Shown here: piece by piece, positions 54,830 through 63,246 of the stretch
Layout of the letters: each line of letters begins with the position of its first letter
Position numbering within the stretch: the stretch's first letter is position 1
NCBI GenBank assembly: GCA_934229395.1
Contig: CAKQDL010000003.1
Span: 1 to 64,000, forward strand
DNA from: an uncultured Peptococcaceae bacterium
GTDB taxonomy: Bacteria; Bacillota; Peptococcia; Peptococcales; Peptococcaceae
Direction of reading: 5' to 3'
DNA: 64,000 nt
Notes under the pieces: model-generated
The model's database searches: none
What the model was told of the DNA's origin: nothing
Seen by the model: the letters and a program-made list of their open reading frames with translations, nothing else
Made by a program: the position numbers and the translations under genes

Positions 54830-56911
54830 CTAGGCCATCTTGATTTCTGCAAGCTTATAATAATCGTTCAGCAAGTTTGCATATGTTTTAACCAAGGATA
54901 ATCTGTTCTGGCGCAAAGCACTATCCTCATCCATAACCAAGATGTTATCAAAGAATTTGGTTACAACAGGATTTAATGCCGCAAAATCTTCGATAATAAC
55001 TGCGTAATTTCTGTCGTTCATATGTTCAGCGAGGCGTTTCTTGCAGTCTGCAATACCTGCATAGAATGCTTTTTCTTCATCAACAAATAGCGCTTCGTCA
55101 ATGGCTTGCACGTCTACCTTTTCAGTAATGCTTGTTGCACGACCGTTGTTGTCAAAGGTTTCTTTTACAAGTGCTGCATCTGCCTGAGCAATAAAGGTTC
55201 GGAGCGCATTGGCGCGTAAAATAACGTCATACATATCGTCATAGCTTACTTGCATGACCGCTTGAATCATATCAGGCTTGTATGCGGCATCTTTCATGAT
55301 TTTTAAGATACGTTGTTCAAAAAATTGATGAATTTTTTTGCTGGTTTCTTCTTCGGTGAAATTTAATCCAGTCACGGCGTAAGCTTCGCGGCTGATATTG
55401 ATGAGTTCCTTAAGCGATACGTGCCATTTTTTATCAATAATAATATTGGCGATACCAAGAGCTTGTCTGCGCAATGCATAAGGGTCTTGAGAGCCTGTTG
55501 GAATAATACCTGCATAGAAGCAACCAACAATGGTGTCGATTTTATCTGCCACACTCACAATACTACCTTCTAATGTTTGTGGCAAGGCATCGTTCGCAAA
55601 ACGTGGCATATAGTGTTCACGAATGGCTTGACCGATGTTTTTCTTTTCAGGATGCTCGTGGTTAAAATAGTATTCGCCCATGATACCTTGAAGCTCAGGG
55701 AATTCGGATACAACATTGCTCACGAGATCAAGCTTAGTAGAATGCGCCGCAAGGCCAACATCTTCTTGAAGCACAGCATCATCGCTAACGAGTGCTGCGA
55801 GTTTGGTTGCAATTACTTCAATACGCTGTGTCTTTTCGTAAACGGTACCAAGCTTTTCTTGGAAAACAATATTTTTAAGCTTATCTTTGCCTGCTTCTAG
55901 GCCTTTTTTCAAATCCTCTTGATAGAAGAATTCAGCATCTGCCAAACGCGCTCTAAGCACGTTTTCATTGCCCTTTGTTACAATATCAAGGTGTTCGCTT
56001 ACACCGTTGCGTACTGTAATAAAGCCATTGGTTAAGGTTCCGTCATTTTTTAGCACTGGGAAATATCTTTGGTGCTCCTTCATTGGGGTAATAACCAATT
56101 CGTCTGGTAGCTCAAGATACTTGGTTTCAAATTGTCCCTTAAGTGCGGTTGGGTATTCAACAAGATTAACAACTTCGTTCATAAGACCGTTGTCTTCTTG
56201 GTAGTGTTCATCGGTACCTGCAAAAATATCAGCAATTTGAGCAAGTATCATTTCTCTTCTCTTTGCTTGGTCTACGACAACATATTCGCTTTCCATTGTT
56301 TCAAAGTAAGATTGTGCATCTTTGATTTCTCTTGCTTCGTGACCCAAGGTTCTATGACCTCTCGTCACATTGCCAGCAGAAATGCTGCCTACGTTGAATG
56401 GTACGATTTCAGCATCGAGCAAAGAAACAATCCAACGAATTGGGCGAAGATATCTGAGCTCCGAACCGCCCCAACGCATATTTTTAGGGAATTTCATCCC
56501 TAAAACAAGGTCCGGCATGATTTCAGAAAGAATGTCCTTTGCAGCACGTCCTTTTTCTTCACGCTTACAAAATACATACTCGCCATTAGGAAGAGTTTTG
56601 GTGAATACATCGGCTTCTGTAAAGCCGTTTGCGCGCAAAAAGCCTTCTAATGGTTTTGCAACAGCACCATCTTTATAAGCCACCTTAACGGATGGCCCCT
56701 TTACTTCTTCCGAAAGATCTTCTTGAAGCTCTTTCAGGCCATTTACTGCCAAAACCAATCTACGTGGAGAGGAATAGCTGGCCACAGAATCATAGGAGAG
56801 ACGGTTTTTTGCAAATAATTCTTCAGCATTTTTCTTCAAATCGGAAACTGCGCCATCAATATATGCGGCTGGCATTTCCTCTACACCAATTTCTAAAATA
56901 TAATCTGCCAT
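54830..56911 (-). CDS. glyS: Glycyl-tRNA synthetase beta subunit
   Basis: The ATG at 56911 follows AAAGGAGATTAAC; a longer upstream reading overlaps glyQ. The 693-residue subunit starts with ADYILEIGVEEMPA and has the GlyS HD-like and anticodon-binding regions (for example DKIDTIVGCFYAGIIPTGSQDPY; core GIIPTGSQDPYALRR near residue 510). With GlyQ it forms the alpha2beta2 enzyme that charges tRNA-Gly. Confidence 0.96.
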   Translation of the reverse strand: MADYILEIGVEEMPAAYIDGAVSDLKKNAEELFAKNRLSYDSVASYSSPRRLVLAVNGLKELQEDLSEEVKGPSVKVAYKDGAVAKPLEGFLRANGFTEADVFTKTLPNGEYVFCKREEKGRAAKDILSEIMPDLVLGMKFPKNMRWGGSELRYLRPIRWIVSLLDAEIVPFNVGSISAGNVTRGHRTLGHEAREIKDAQSYFETMESEYVVVDQAKRREMILAQIADIFAGTDEHYQEDNGLMNEVVNLVEYPTALKGQFETKYLELPDELVITPMKEHQRYFPVLKNDGTLTNGFITVRNGVSEHLDIVTKGNENVLRARLADAEFFYQEDLKKGLEAGKDKLKNIVFQEKLGTVYEKTQRIEVIATKLAALVSDDAVLQEDVGLAAHSTKLDLVSNVVSEFPELQGIMGEYYFNHEHPEKKNIGQAIREHYMPRFANDALPQTLEGSIVSVADKIDTIVGCFYAGIIPTGSQDPYALRRQALGIANIIIDKKWHVSLKELINISREAYAVTGLNFTEEETSKKIHQFFEQRILKIMKDAAYKPDMIQAVMQVSYDDMYDVILRANALRTFIAQADAALVKETFDNNGRATSITEKVDVQAIDEALFVDEEKAFYAGIADCKKRLAEHMNDRNYAVIIEDFAALNPVVTKFFDNILVMDEDSALRQNRLSLVKTYANLLNDYYKLAEIKMA

Positions 56912-56931
56912 GTTAATCTCCTTTGATTCTT

Positions 56932-57798
56932 TTATTTGCAAAGTGGGAAGCCGAGTTTTCTGCGTTCTTCAACGTATTTTTCGGCACATTGCTTTGTGAG
57001 GTTACGTACACGTGCAATATAGTGGGTCCTTTCGGTTACGCTAATAGCACCTCGTGCATCAAGCAAGTTGAAAACATGAGAGCATTTTAAAGCATAATCG
57101 TAAGCCGGTTGTACAACGTCGTGTTCAAGTACACTTTGTGCTTCCTTTTCGTACATATCGAAAAGTTGAATGAGCATCGGTATATTTGCCAGCTCAAAAT
57201 TGTAGGTAGAAAATTCTACTTCATTGTGATGGAAGACATCGCCGTACTTGATGTTGTCAATCCATTCAATATCATAAACGCTCGTTTTTTCTTGAATGAA
57301 CATTGCCAAACGTTCCAAACCGTAGGTGATTTCCCCGCAAACAGGATCACAGTCAATACCACCACATTGTTGGAAATAGGTGAATTGGGTGACTTCCATA
57401 CCATCGAGCCATACTTCCCAACCAAGACCCCATGCGCCCATGGTAGGAGATTCCCAGTTATCCTCTACAAAACGCACATCGTGCTTTAAAAGATCGATGC
57501 CGAGCATTTCCAAGCTTTTGAGATAAAGTTCTTGAATATTATCTGGAGATGGCTTTAGGATAACTTGATATTGATAGTAGTGTTGCAATCTGTTTGGATT
57601 GTCGCCATAGCGACCATCCGCTGGGCGACGGCATGGTTCCACATAAGCTACGTGCCATGGTTCAGGCCCTAGAGATCTCAAAAAGGTAGCTGGATTCATG
57701 GTGCCTGCGCCCTTTTCCATATCGTATGGCTGAAGAATAATGCAGCCTTGCTCGCTCCAGTAGTTGTTAAGGGTTAAAATCATTTCTTGAAATTGCAT
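56932..57798 (-). CDS. glyQ: Glycyl-tRNA synthetase alpha subunit
   Basis: The 288-residue class II catalytic subunit contains [15 protein letters not shown] (about 12-26), [17 protein letters not shown] (about 55-71) and [20 protein letters not shown] (core [13 protein letters not shown]). AGGAGG precedes the ATG. It is controlled by the T-box leader directly upstream. Confidence 0.97.
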   Translation of the reverse strand: MQFQEMILTLNNYWSEQGCIILQPYDMEKGAGTMNPATFLRSLGPEPWHVAYVEPCRRPADGRYGDNPNRLQHYYQYQVILKPSPDNIQELYLKSLEMLGIDLLKHDVRFVEDNWESPTMGAWGLGWEVWLDGMEVTQFTYFQQCGGIDCDPVCGEITYGLERLAMFIQEKTSVYDIEWIDNIKYGDVFHHNEVEFSTYNFELANIPMLIQLFDMYEKEAQSVLEHDVVQPAYDYALKCSHVFNLLDARGAISVTERTHYIARVRNLTKQCAEKYVEERRKLGFPLCK

Positions 57799-57807
57799 AA
57801 TATCCTC

Positions 57808-58006
57808 CTAAAAATAAAAAACGTCCCTGTCTTTTCAGACAGGGACGAGATTACCCGCGGTTCCACCCTGATTGACGCACAAGGCGTCCTCTTTAAGCGC
57901 CGAGCTCCGAAGTGCCTTATGAACTGCCCCTATGGTCAAACTCACACCGTCATTGACTCGCTCCTCATAGGTTGCGCAGTTTTTTCTCTTCATCATTGCT
58001 CATAAT
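57808..58006 (-). promoter_or_regulatory. Glycine T-box leader of glyQS
   Basis: The minus strand carries the conserved T-box sequence AGGGTGGAACCGCGGG (complement of about 57854-57870). A terminator hairpin follows (arms 57822-57831 and 57838-57847) with a T-run into 57821-57811. About 140 nt of stem I lie upstream, starting near 58006. Uncharged tRNA-Gly should stabilise the antiterminator and permit glyQS transcription. I could not fix the specifier codon by eye. Confidence 0.92.
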
Positions 58007-58012
58007 AAGCTT

Positions 58013-58040
58013 ATTATACTTTAATTTTTTCTGTTGTCAA
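58013..58040 (-). promoter_or_regulatory. Promoter of the T-box/glyQS unit
   Basis: On the minus strand a perfect TTGACA (58035-58040), 16 bp and a perfect TATAAT (58013-58018). The -35 and spacer lie inside the 3' end of recO, so the promoter is embedded in the upstream gene. Confidence 0.85.
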
Positions 58041-58743
58041 GCGTTCGCGAGGCAGAATTGTAAACAACGTCGTCAAGAATTTTTTGGCTGTGCAGCTTGA
58101 TATCTAATTGCTGTTGATATATTTTTTCCAAGGCACGCTCGAGCGTTTCTGCGCATCCCTTCGATAAGGCGCAAAGATAAATGTTATTGCAAGAAAAATA
58201 GCTCCATGCTTCATCCAAAACAGCTTGCTGCTTTGGCGAAAAGCACTCACTCTTCCAAACATTCGCCAAAGTTGTTTCCAGCGTTCTCAATGTAGCATCG
58301 CTATAACCAAGCAATGCCAGATAATGCCACTCAAAGTATAAACGCACCTCTCTATAACAATGGTCATCTAAGCTTGTTTGCATTTTTTCAAAAAGCGCAA
58401 ACACCTCTTTTTGAGCCATTCCATTTTCGGTGGTAGCATCAAGCAAATCACACAAATACGCACTGGTCAGAAGCGCTTCGTGCCCCTCAAAGCGTTTTAT
58501 GAAACCATCAATTTGCGTGCATGAGGTCATTATATTTGCGTTTTTACCTTCTACAAAGGTTATCTCCACATAATTACCACAATCCAAAAGTGCAGAAAGT
58601 TTACTTGTTGCCTTTTCCAAACCCCTGGCAATCACGAAGAACTTTCCCATCTCTGCGCCATACAAAATAAGACGCGCATCATTTTCCTTGTGCAGCTGGC
58701 GTTTGAGAACGAAGCATTTTTCACTGATATAACGATTATTCAC
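58021..58743 (-). CDS. recO: DNA repair protein RecO
   Basis: The 240-residue protein has an N-terminal OB fold (KCFVLKRQLHKENDARLILY, core about 8-30; YVEITF) and a helical C-terminal half. RecO loads RecA at gaps with RecR. The usual four-cysteine zinc knuckle of many RecO proteins is not complete here, only scattered cysteines remain. It overlaps nrdR by 8 nt. Confidence 0.86.
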   Translation of the reverse strand: MNNRYISEKCFVLKRQLHKENDARLILYGAEMGKFFVIARGLEKATSKLSALLDCGNYVEITFVEGKNANIMTSCTQIDGFIKRFEGHEALLTSAYLCDLLDATTENGMAQKEVFALFEKMQTSLDDHCYREVRLYFEWHYLALLGYSDATLRTLETTLANVWKSECFSPKQQAVLDEAWSYFSCNNIYLCALSKGCAETLERALEKIYQQQLDIKLHSQKILDDVVYNSASRTLDNRKN

Positions 58744-59200
58744 TGGTTTTATCCATCGAATGTTTCAATGCATCTAGCTCTCTAGCAAAGCTTTCTATAT
58801 CAGAAAAGTCCTTATACACAGAAGCAAAGCGAATGTAGGCAACTTGATCAAGCTTTAAAAGGTTGTCCATAATGGTCTGGCCAATGTCGCTCGTTGTTAC
58901 TTCAGTATATTGATTTTTTAGTTGCTTTTCGATATCGTCAACCATCGCTTCCAATTGTTCTAAGGTTACAGGACGTTTTTCGCAAGCCTTTGCCACACCC
59001 TTTAAAATCTTCGCCTTATCAAAAAGCTCAGTACGACCCGTTTTTTTTCGTACAATGAGTGGCATGTCTTCAATGCGCTCGTAGGTTGTAAAACGTTTGC
59101 CACATTGGATGCATTCGCGACGCCTTTTTACAGAATTTGCATTTTCGTTTGTGCGCGTGTCTAAAACCTTGCTATCGCCTCCGCAAATTGGACATAACAT
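58736..59200 (-). CDS. nrdR: Transcriptional repressor NrdR
   Basis: The ATG at 59200 follows AAAAGGGTGATAAGT; an upstream codon is less likely. The 154-residue protein has an N-terminal zinc ribbon (CPICGG and RRRECIQCGKRFTTYE) and an ATP-cone (KAKILKGVAKACEKRPV region). It represses ribonucleotide reductase genes according to (d)ATP level. Its target gene is not in the window. Confidence 0.95.
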   Translation of the reverse strand: MLCPICGGDSKVLDTRTNENANSVKRRRECIQCGKRFTTYERIEDMPLIVRKKTGRTELFDKAKILKGVAKACEKRPVTLEQLEAMVDDIEKQLKNQYTEVTTSDIGQTIMDNLLKLDQVAYIRFASVYKDFSDIESFARELDALKHSMDKTSE

Positions 59201-59233
59201 ACTTATCACCCTTTTCTATTTTTATTAATCAAA

Positions 59234-59263
59234 AAGCGTGGTGATACACTTACCACCACGCTT
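59234..59263 (-). terminator. Terminator of trxA
   Basis: Perfect 10-bp arms AAGCGTGGTG and CACCACGCTT (59234-59243, 59254-59263) with a T-run on the minus strand, 5 nt after the trxA stop. Confidence 0.88.
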
Positions 59264-59267
59264 GCTT

Positions 59268-59591
59268 TTAAAGATTAATGATTCTAACAATTTCGTGCTT
59301 TGGACGGAAACCTACTGCACGTTCAATTTCTTCGCCGTTTTTAAACAAAATAACTGTAGGAATACTCATTACACCGTACTTATTGGCAATAGCACGCGCT
59401 TGGTCGATATTCAACTTGCACACAGTTACTTTGTCTGTATGTTCAGATGCAACAGATTCAATAATAGGCCCCAACATTTTACAAGGACCACACCATTCGG
59501 CCCAAAAATCAACCAATACAGGCTTGTCTGATTCAAGGACGACATCTTTAAAATTCTTTTCATCAACCACAATTACATGTTCACTTGCCAT
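59268..59591 (-). CDS. trxA: Thioredoxin
   Basis: The 107-residue protein has the active site WAEWCGPCKM (about residue 30), cis-proline region SIPTVILF and full thioredoxin length. The second of two adjacent ATGs (59591) is best spaced from AGGAGG. It reduces protein disulfides in the cytoplasm. No thioredoxin reductase is adjacent. Confidence 0.96.
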   Translation of the reverse strand: MASEHVIVVDEKNFKDVVLESDKPVLVDFWAEWCGPCKMLGPIIESVASEHTDKVTVCKLNIDQARAIANKYGVMSIPTVILFKNGEEIERAVGFRPKHEIVRIINL

Positions 59592-59695
59592 CATAATCCT
59601 CCTAGATACACGCTGGACCTTTTCTCTTACGGCTATGATAACATAGATTTAATAAATGCACTAGAGAAAATAATCTAATTTTTTTGCACATATAC

Positions 59696-60394
59696 TTAAA
59701 AAATGCTTTTCTCGAGGCATTTCATTATAACATGGTTTGCTAAAGTTAATCCGGCAACAGCAGGCGTAAAGCAAATTGTACCTGGCTTTTCACGACCAAC
59801 ATCATGACGGAAAGCTTCTTCTTCCGAATACAAAACTTCCACGCCTTTATAGATACCCTCTTTGCGCAGCTTCAAACGAATTGCGCGCGCCAGTGGACAA
59901 ACTTTCGTTTTGCTGATATCGCTCACGACAAACGGTTTGCTGCCTAGCTTATTGCCTGTACCCATAGAACTAATATAGGCTTTTTCGTTTTGTACATGCC
60001 ACACCATAAGCGCCACCTTCGCTTGCACATCATCAATGCAATCTATGGTATAATCGCCTTGTAAAAGACACTTAGGCAATTGCTCTGGCGTGATTTTTTC
60101 TTGATATGTGTGCACAATAATATCGGGATTAATATCCAACATACGCTTTTTCATTGTCTCGGTTTTATTTTGACCAAGAGTGCTTTGTAGCGCGTGTACT
60201 TGTCTGTTTATATTGGAAGGCTCAATGGTATCAAAATCAACCAATGATAATTCACCAACACCCATGCGTGCTAGATTTTCACAACACCATGAGCCAACAC
60301 CACCAACGCCCAAGACCACAATATGGAGCTTGGCTATCTCTTCAATTGCATCTTTACCAAGCAAGCGCTCTGTTCTATCATAAAAATTTTCCAT
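59696..60394 (-). CDS. tcdA: tRNA threonylcarbamoyladenosine dehydratase TcdA
   Basis: The ATG at 60394 (MENFYDRTERLLG) follows a GGAGTG site. The 232-residue E1-like protein has the ATP loop VVLGVGGVGSWCCENLARMGVG (core GVGGVGSWCCENLAR), VDFDTIEPSNINRQ and DCIDDVQAK. It cyclises t6A37 of tRNA to ct6A with ATP. It is divergent from the DUF1858 gene. Confidence 0.92.
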   Translation of the reverse strand: MENFYDRTERLLGKDAIEEIAKLHIVVLGVGGVGSWCCENLARMGVGELSLVDFDTIEPSNINRQVHALQSTLGQNKTETMKKRMLDINPDIIVHTYQEKITPEQLPKCLLQGDYTIDCIDDVQAKVALMVWHVQNEKAYISSMGTGNKLGSKPFVVSDISKTKVCPLARAIRLKLRKEGIYKGVEVLYSEEEAFRHDVGREKPGTICFTPAVAGLTLANHVIMKCLEKSIF

Positions 60395-60447
60395 TACCAA
60401 CACTCCACTTTAAAAAGAAACTTTCTATTTATCTTATCAGCTATGTG

Positions 60448-60456
60448 TGCTACTAT
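60448..60456 (+). promoter_or_regulatory. Candidate extended -10 promoter for the DUF1858 gene
   Basis: TGC-TACTAT (60448-60456) gives an extended -10; TTTATC 17 bp upstream is a poor -35. Transcription would start near 60463, with AAGGAGG ahead of the ATG. Confidence 0.4.
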
Positions 60457-60496
60457 ATCAAAGAACACAATCATAATCAACAAGGAGGACATATTC

Positions 60497-60697
60497 ATGT
60501 TAATTACCAAAGAAATGCCAATTTCCGATACTGTGAAAAAATATCCTGCTACCGCTCCTGTTTTCATGCAATTTGGCATGGGCTGCCTCGGTTGCGCTGC
60601 TGCTCGCTTCGAAAATATCGAACAAGGCGCTGTTGTTCACGGCATTGACGTAGACGCACTCATGGCTGCACTCAATAAGGTGGCTGAAGAAGCATAA
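60497..60697 (+). CDS. DUF1858 redox-disulfide domain protein
   Basis: The start at 60497 follows AAGGAGG; longer in-frame readings run into tcdA. The 66-residue protein is a single DUF1858 domain with the cysteine motif GMGCLGC (about 27-33), annotated in databases as a hybrid-cluster-protein-associated redox disulfide domain. Exact function is unknown. No hybrid cluster protein gene is nearby; tcdA is divergent. Confidence 0.88.
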   Translation: MLITKEMPISDTVKKYPATAPVFMQFGMGCLGCAAARFENIEQGAVVHGIDVDALMAALNKVAEEA

Positions 60698-60729
60698 AGC
60701 TCACCGCAGTACTACAAAACACCACTAAT

Positions 60730-60779
60730 AAAAAAGAGCAAGATTACCCTATTACTTATTGGGTGTCTTGTTCTTTTTT
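60730..60779 (+). terminator. Terminator of the DUF1858 gene
   Basis: Long imperfect hairpin (AAAAAAGAGCAAGA paired with TCTTGTTCTTTTTT, plus an inner ACCC/GGGT) ending in a T-run on the plus strand. Confidence 0.75.
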
Positions 60780-60957
60780 ATTACACTTTATATGATGATT
60801 TTTCAATTTTTTCTCTACCTTAACTCTTATATGCGTAAAGCCTCCAGCACGAAAACGTAATGAGCCCTACTTTATGCACACCCCAAACCCCGTGGGTTGC
60901 GCGTGGGTTGAAAAATATATAAAATTTGGTAAGATTCGGAACACTAACCAAAAAGAA
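60780..60957. other. Intergenic stretch, no gene recognised
   Basis: Between the DUF1858 terminator and the rnpB terminator. It holds a duplicated short word (GTGGGTTG twice around 60892-60910) and no supported gene. A 61-codon reading across rnpB and its terminator is spurious. Confidence 0.5.
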
Positions 60958-60998
60958 AAAGCCCACAAATACGCGATTTGAGCGGATTTGTAAGGCTT
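60958..60998 (-). terminator. Terminator downstream of rnpB
   Basis: An imperfect hairpin (AAAGCC, ACAAAT, CGC arms against GCG, ATTTGT, GGCTTT) followed on the minus strand by a T-rich run (complement of 60950-60960). Confidence 0.7.
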
Positions 60999-61013
60999 TG
61001 ACTTTTTTATTTG

Positions 61014-61334
61014 ATTAGTGGGTAATAAGCCGGGTTCTGTATTAGTAATCATCTATCTCGAATTTGTGTTACCACAAATCTCTAGCGACCTACCCAAAAC
61101 AGAACGGGTCATTCTATTGTTTTTATTAGGTCTTGCTCCGAATGGGGTTTACCTAGCCAACTGGTCACCCAGTTGCTGGTGCGCTCTTACCGCACCGTTT
61201 CATCCTTACCTTTTCAGGCGGTTTGTTTTCTGTGGCACTTTCCTTAAGGTCACCCTCACTGGCCGTTAGCCAGCATCCTACCCTGTGGAGCCCGGACTTT
61301 CCTCAGCTTGCGCCGCGATCACTGCCCACTAACC
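61014..61334 (-). ncRNA. rnpB: RNase P RNA (bacterial type A-like)
   Basis: On the minus strand the conserved GAGGAAAGTCCGGGCTCC core element lies near the 5' end (complement of about 61286-61303). GGCTAACGGCCAGTGAGGGTGACC, GGTAAACCCC and the 3' segment ACAGAACCCGGCTTA follow (each shown in part). The two ends, TTAGTGGG and CCCACTAA, pair as P1. About 320 nt, matching the catalytic RNA that trims tRNA 5' leaders. Ends are approximate. Confidence 0.93.
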
Positions 61335-61340
61335 TTAAAT

Positions 61341-61369
61341 ATTATAGTTGGTTGCGTGATAATTTTCAA
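61341..61369 (-). promoter_or_regulatory. Promoter of rnpB
   Basis: On the minus strand TTGAAA (61364-61369), exactly 17 bp, then TATAAT (61341-61346), which places the start near 61334, where the P1 helix begins. Confidence 0.85.
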
Positions 61370-61372
61370 GGC

Positions 61373-62023
61373 TTAGAATGCACTTAACGCATCTTTTGCC
61401 AACTCGGTAACGCATTTGTTTTGCACTTCGCCATTTTGGTAAATGGTAGCAATTCTATTATCTTCACACCATGCTTGAAGCAAGTCTTTCATTGTGTCTT
61501 GCGGATAAGCTTTGCAAAAAATGGATGCGTAGGCATGAAGCTCTGCTTCATCGTAGCGTTCGAACCATGTCATGGTGTTTGGCAAAAATTCCATAACCTT
61601 GTCCGAATGATGTTCCATCATTTGTGGTAAAGTCCAATATAGACCTGCAAAGCAAATTTCATTCAAATCGCAATGGTAAAACCAAGGGCCAAGAAATTCA
61701 CGAAATTGCTTTCCTGGCACATTGGCAACAATGCTTCCAATCACTTCAGCGGAAGCCCAAGGCACATTGGCGCTTTCTTCACACATTTGCCAAGTGAAGC
61801 GTCTTATAATGTTACGGAATAAATCATCCTGCTCTGGGGCATGGCTGCCTGCAAGCTTGCCAATAAATTCAATGGCGCGCCAACGCGTAATTTCGTGTGG
61901 CATCCCATATACATGCATTTGGAGCATGCGTGATGTTGTGGCAGCACTTTCGTTAAAGCACGCTTCAACGATGTCATAATCTCCAATTTGCAATGCTTTT
62001 TGAATTTCTTTTCTGATGTTCAT
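61373..62023 (-). CDS. HEAT-repeat-like protein (DVU0298-type)
   Basis: A 216-residue helical protein. Segments such as RWRAIEFIGKLAG (about 50) and VPWASAEVIGSIVANVPG (about 88) resemble DVU0298-family and HEAT/AlkD-like solenoids (the WxSAEVIG pattern). I do not see the catalytic residues of AlkD glycosylases, so DNA repair activity is not claimed. Its function is unknown. It lies between rnpB and the glucosaminidase gene, 14 nt from the latter. Confidence 0.65.
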   Translation of the reverse strand: MNIRKEIQKALQIGDYDIVEACFNESAATTSRMLQMHVYGMPHEITRWRAIEFIGKLAGSHAPEQDDLFRNIIRRFTWQMCEESANVPWASAEVIGSIVANVPGKQFREFLGPWFYHCDLNEICFAGLYWTLPQMMEHHSDKVMEFLPNTMTWFERYDEAELHAYASIFCKAYPQDTMKDLLQAWCEDNRIATIYQNGEVQNKCVTELAKDALSAF

Positions 62024-62037
62024 GGCTGTGCCCTCTA

Positions 62038-63147
62038 CTAGCTGTTCATGATTTGAACAAGCATATTATTATAGATATTTTCCCCATAACCATTTCCTGG
62101 TACAGCCCACTTTCCGTTTAAATCTGTAAGATAAGTAGCTGTACCTCTATTGCCGTGAGCAAAGCGGCCATCAACCAATTCGCAACCTGCTGGAAGTGCG
62201 GCTGTGGTTGCGTAAGAGTACATGTGCTGAATATGCGCTTCTACGCCTGTTGCTACAGAATCATAACACCAGCCATGAATGCCTACTTGCAAATATGCTT
62301 TTTGGTGATTAACAGAAGAGAAATATTGTGATTCCATTTCTTCTTCTGTGGTAGCATGACCAATAGCGCCGAGACCACAATAGTTATTTTGCCAAGGTTT
62401 TACTTCATTGCCGTATTGAAAATATCCGGTTTCGAGCAAAGCTTGCGCAAGGGCAACATCACCACGAATGTTGTATTTTTGACCAATGGTGTAGTAATAC
62501 TCAGCAATGTTTGTTGGGAATGGTACGAACGTGGTGCCATTAGCAGCACATTTTTGGCGAAGTTCAACTTCCTTGTTGGTAAGGTAACGTTGCATTTGCT
62601 CTAAGCTAGAATAGCTTGCGCCTTGAAGCGTCACTTCATCAGCACTTTGTGGCTTTCCACTTTGCGTATTCCCGTTTTCGTTAGAACCATTGTTGCTGCT
62701 TGTAGAAATCATCACGGTTTGGCTATTTTGATTCCACTCTACATCAGCCCCTAGGTTTTCGCTAACAACACGCACTGGCACCATGGTATAACCACTTTGG
62801 GTGATGTATGGCATACCTGTAGAGGTGCTGGTGTTCAGCTTGGTGCCATTTACATAAATTTGTACGCTAGAAGAAACGCCTTGAACAGCACTAAGATCCG
62901 TGTTAATCAAAACACTTCGGGTATCATTGTCCCACTCTACATCGTTGCCCATACCTTCACTTACGAGGCGAAGCGGTACATACACGCGATTATTAATGTT
63001 TTGCGGGGATGGTACGCCGGGCTTTGAAAAAACAACATTATTTATAGAAATACTGGCAGAGGCTGCTTCGACAGTAGTTGGTACTGCTACGGAGCCAGCA
63101 ACCATGACGCCGAGTGTGCAAGTTGCAATAATTTTTTTAAGATTCAT
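62038..63147 (-). CDS. Secreted glucosaminidase with N-terminal copper-amine-oxidase-like repeats
   Basis: The 369-residue protein has a signal peptide (MNLKKIIATCTLGVMVAG, cleavage near residue 29). Two copper-amine-oxidase N-domain-like repeats follow (about 33-90 and 95-150, each with a PLRLVSE/PVRVVSE and a DVEW motif), then a polar linker and a C-terminal FlgJ/LytG-type glucosaminidase (about 200-369). The catalytic glutamate is in QALLETGYFQYG. It should cleave peptidoglycan outside the membrane; the repeats may anchor it to the envelope. Confidence 0.88.
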   Translation of the reverse strand: MNLKKIIATCTLGVMVAGSVAVPTTVEAASASISINNVVFSKPGVPSPQNINNRVYVPLRLVSEGMGNDVEWDNDTRSVLINTDLSAVQGVSSSVQIYVNGTKLNTSTSTGMPYITQSGYTMVPVRVVSENLGADVEWNQNSQTVMISTSSNNGSNENGNTQSGKPQSADEVTLQGASYSSLEQMQRYLTNKEVELRQKCAANGTTFVPFPTNIAEYYYTIGQKYNIRGDVALAQALLETGYFQYGNEVKPWQNNYCGLGAIGHATTEEEMESQYFSSVNHQKAYLQVGIHGWCYDSVATGVEAHIQHMYSYATTAALPAGCELVDGRFAHGNRGTATYLTDLNGKWAVPGNGYGENIYNNMLVQIMNS

Positions 63148-63164
63148 CTTCTCATCCTTTCTGT

Positions 63165-63179
63165 ACTACATATTGTAGT
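63165..63179. promoter_or_regulatory. Short palindrome in the divergent intergenic region
   Basis: ACTACA-TAT-TGTAGT is a perfect 6-3-6 dyad about 18 nt upstream of the glucosaminidase start and 68 nt upstream of the cyclophilin start. It could be an operator for either gene; no promoter could be placed with confidence here. Confidence 0.35.
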
Positions 63180-63246
63180 TCATACTGCACTTATGGTATC
63201 ATAAATACTAGTGATTTTCCATTACCAAAGAAAGGTTGATAGAATA

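Noticed and set aside
60780..61017. Integrase attachment site next to rnpB
   Set aside because: No direct repeat of the rnpB 3' end, no integrase or foreign genes were found nearby.
60867..61052. 61-codon minus-strand frame across the rnpB 3' end
   Set aside because: It covers RNase P RNA and its terminator; there is no ribosome site.
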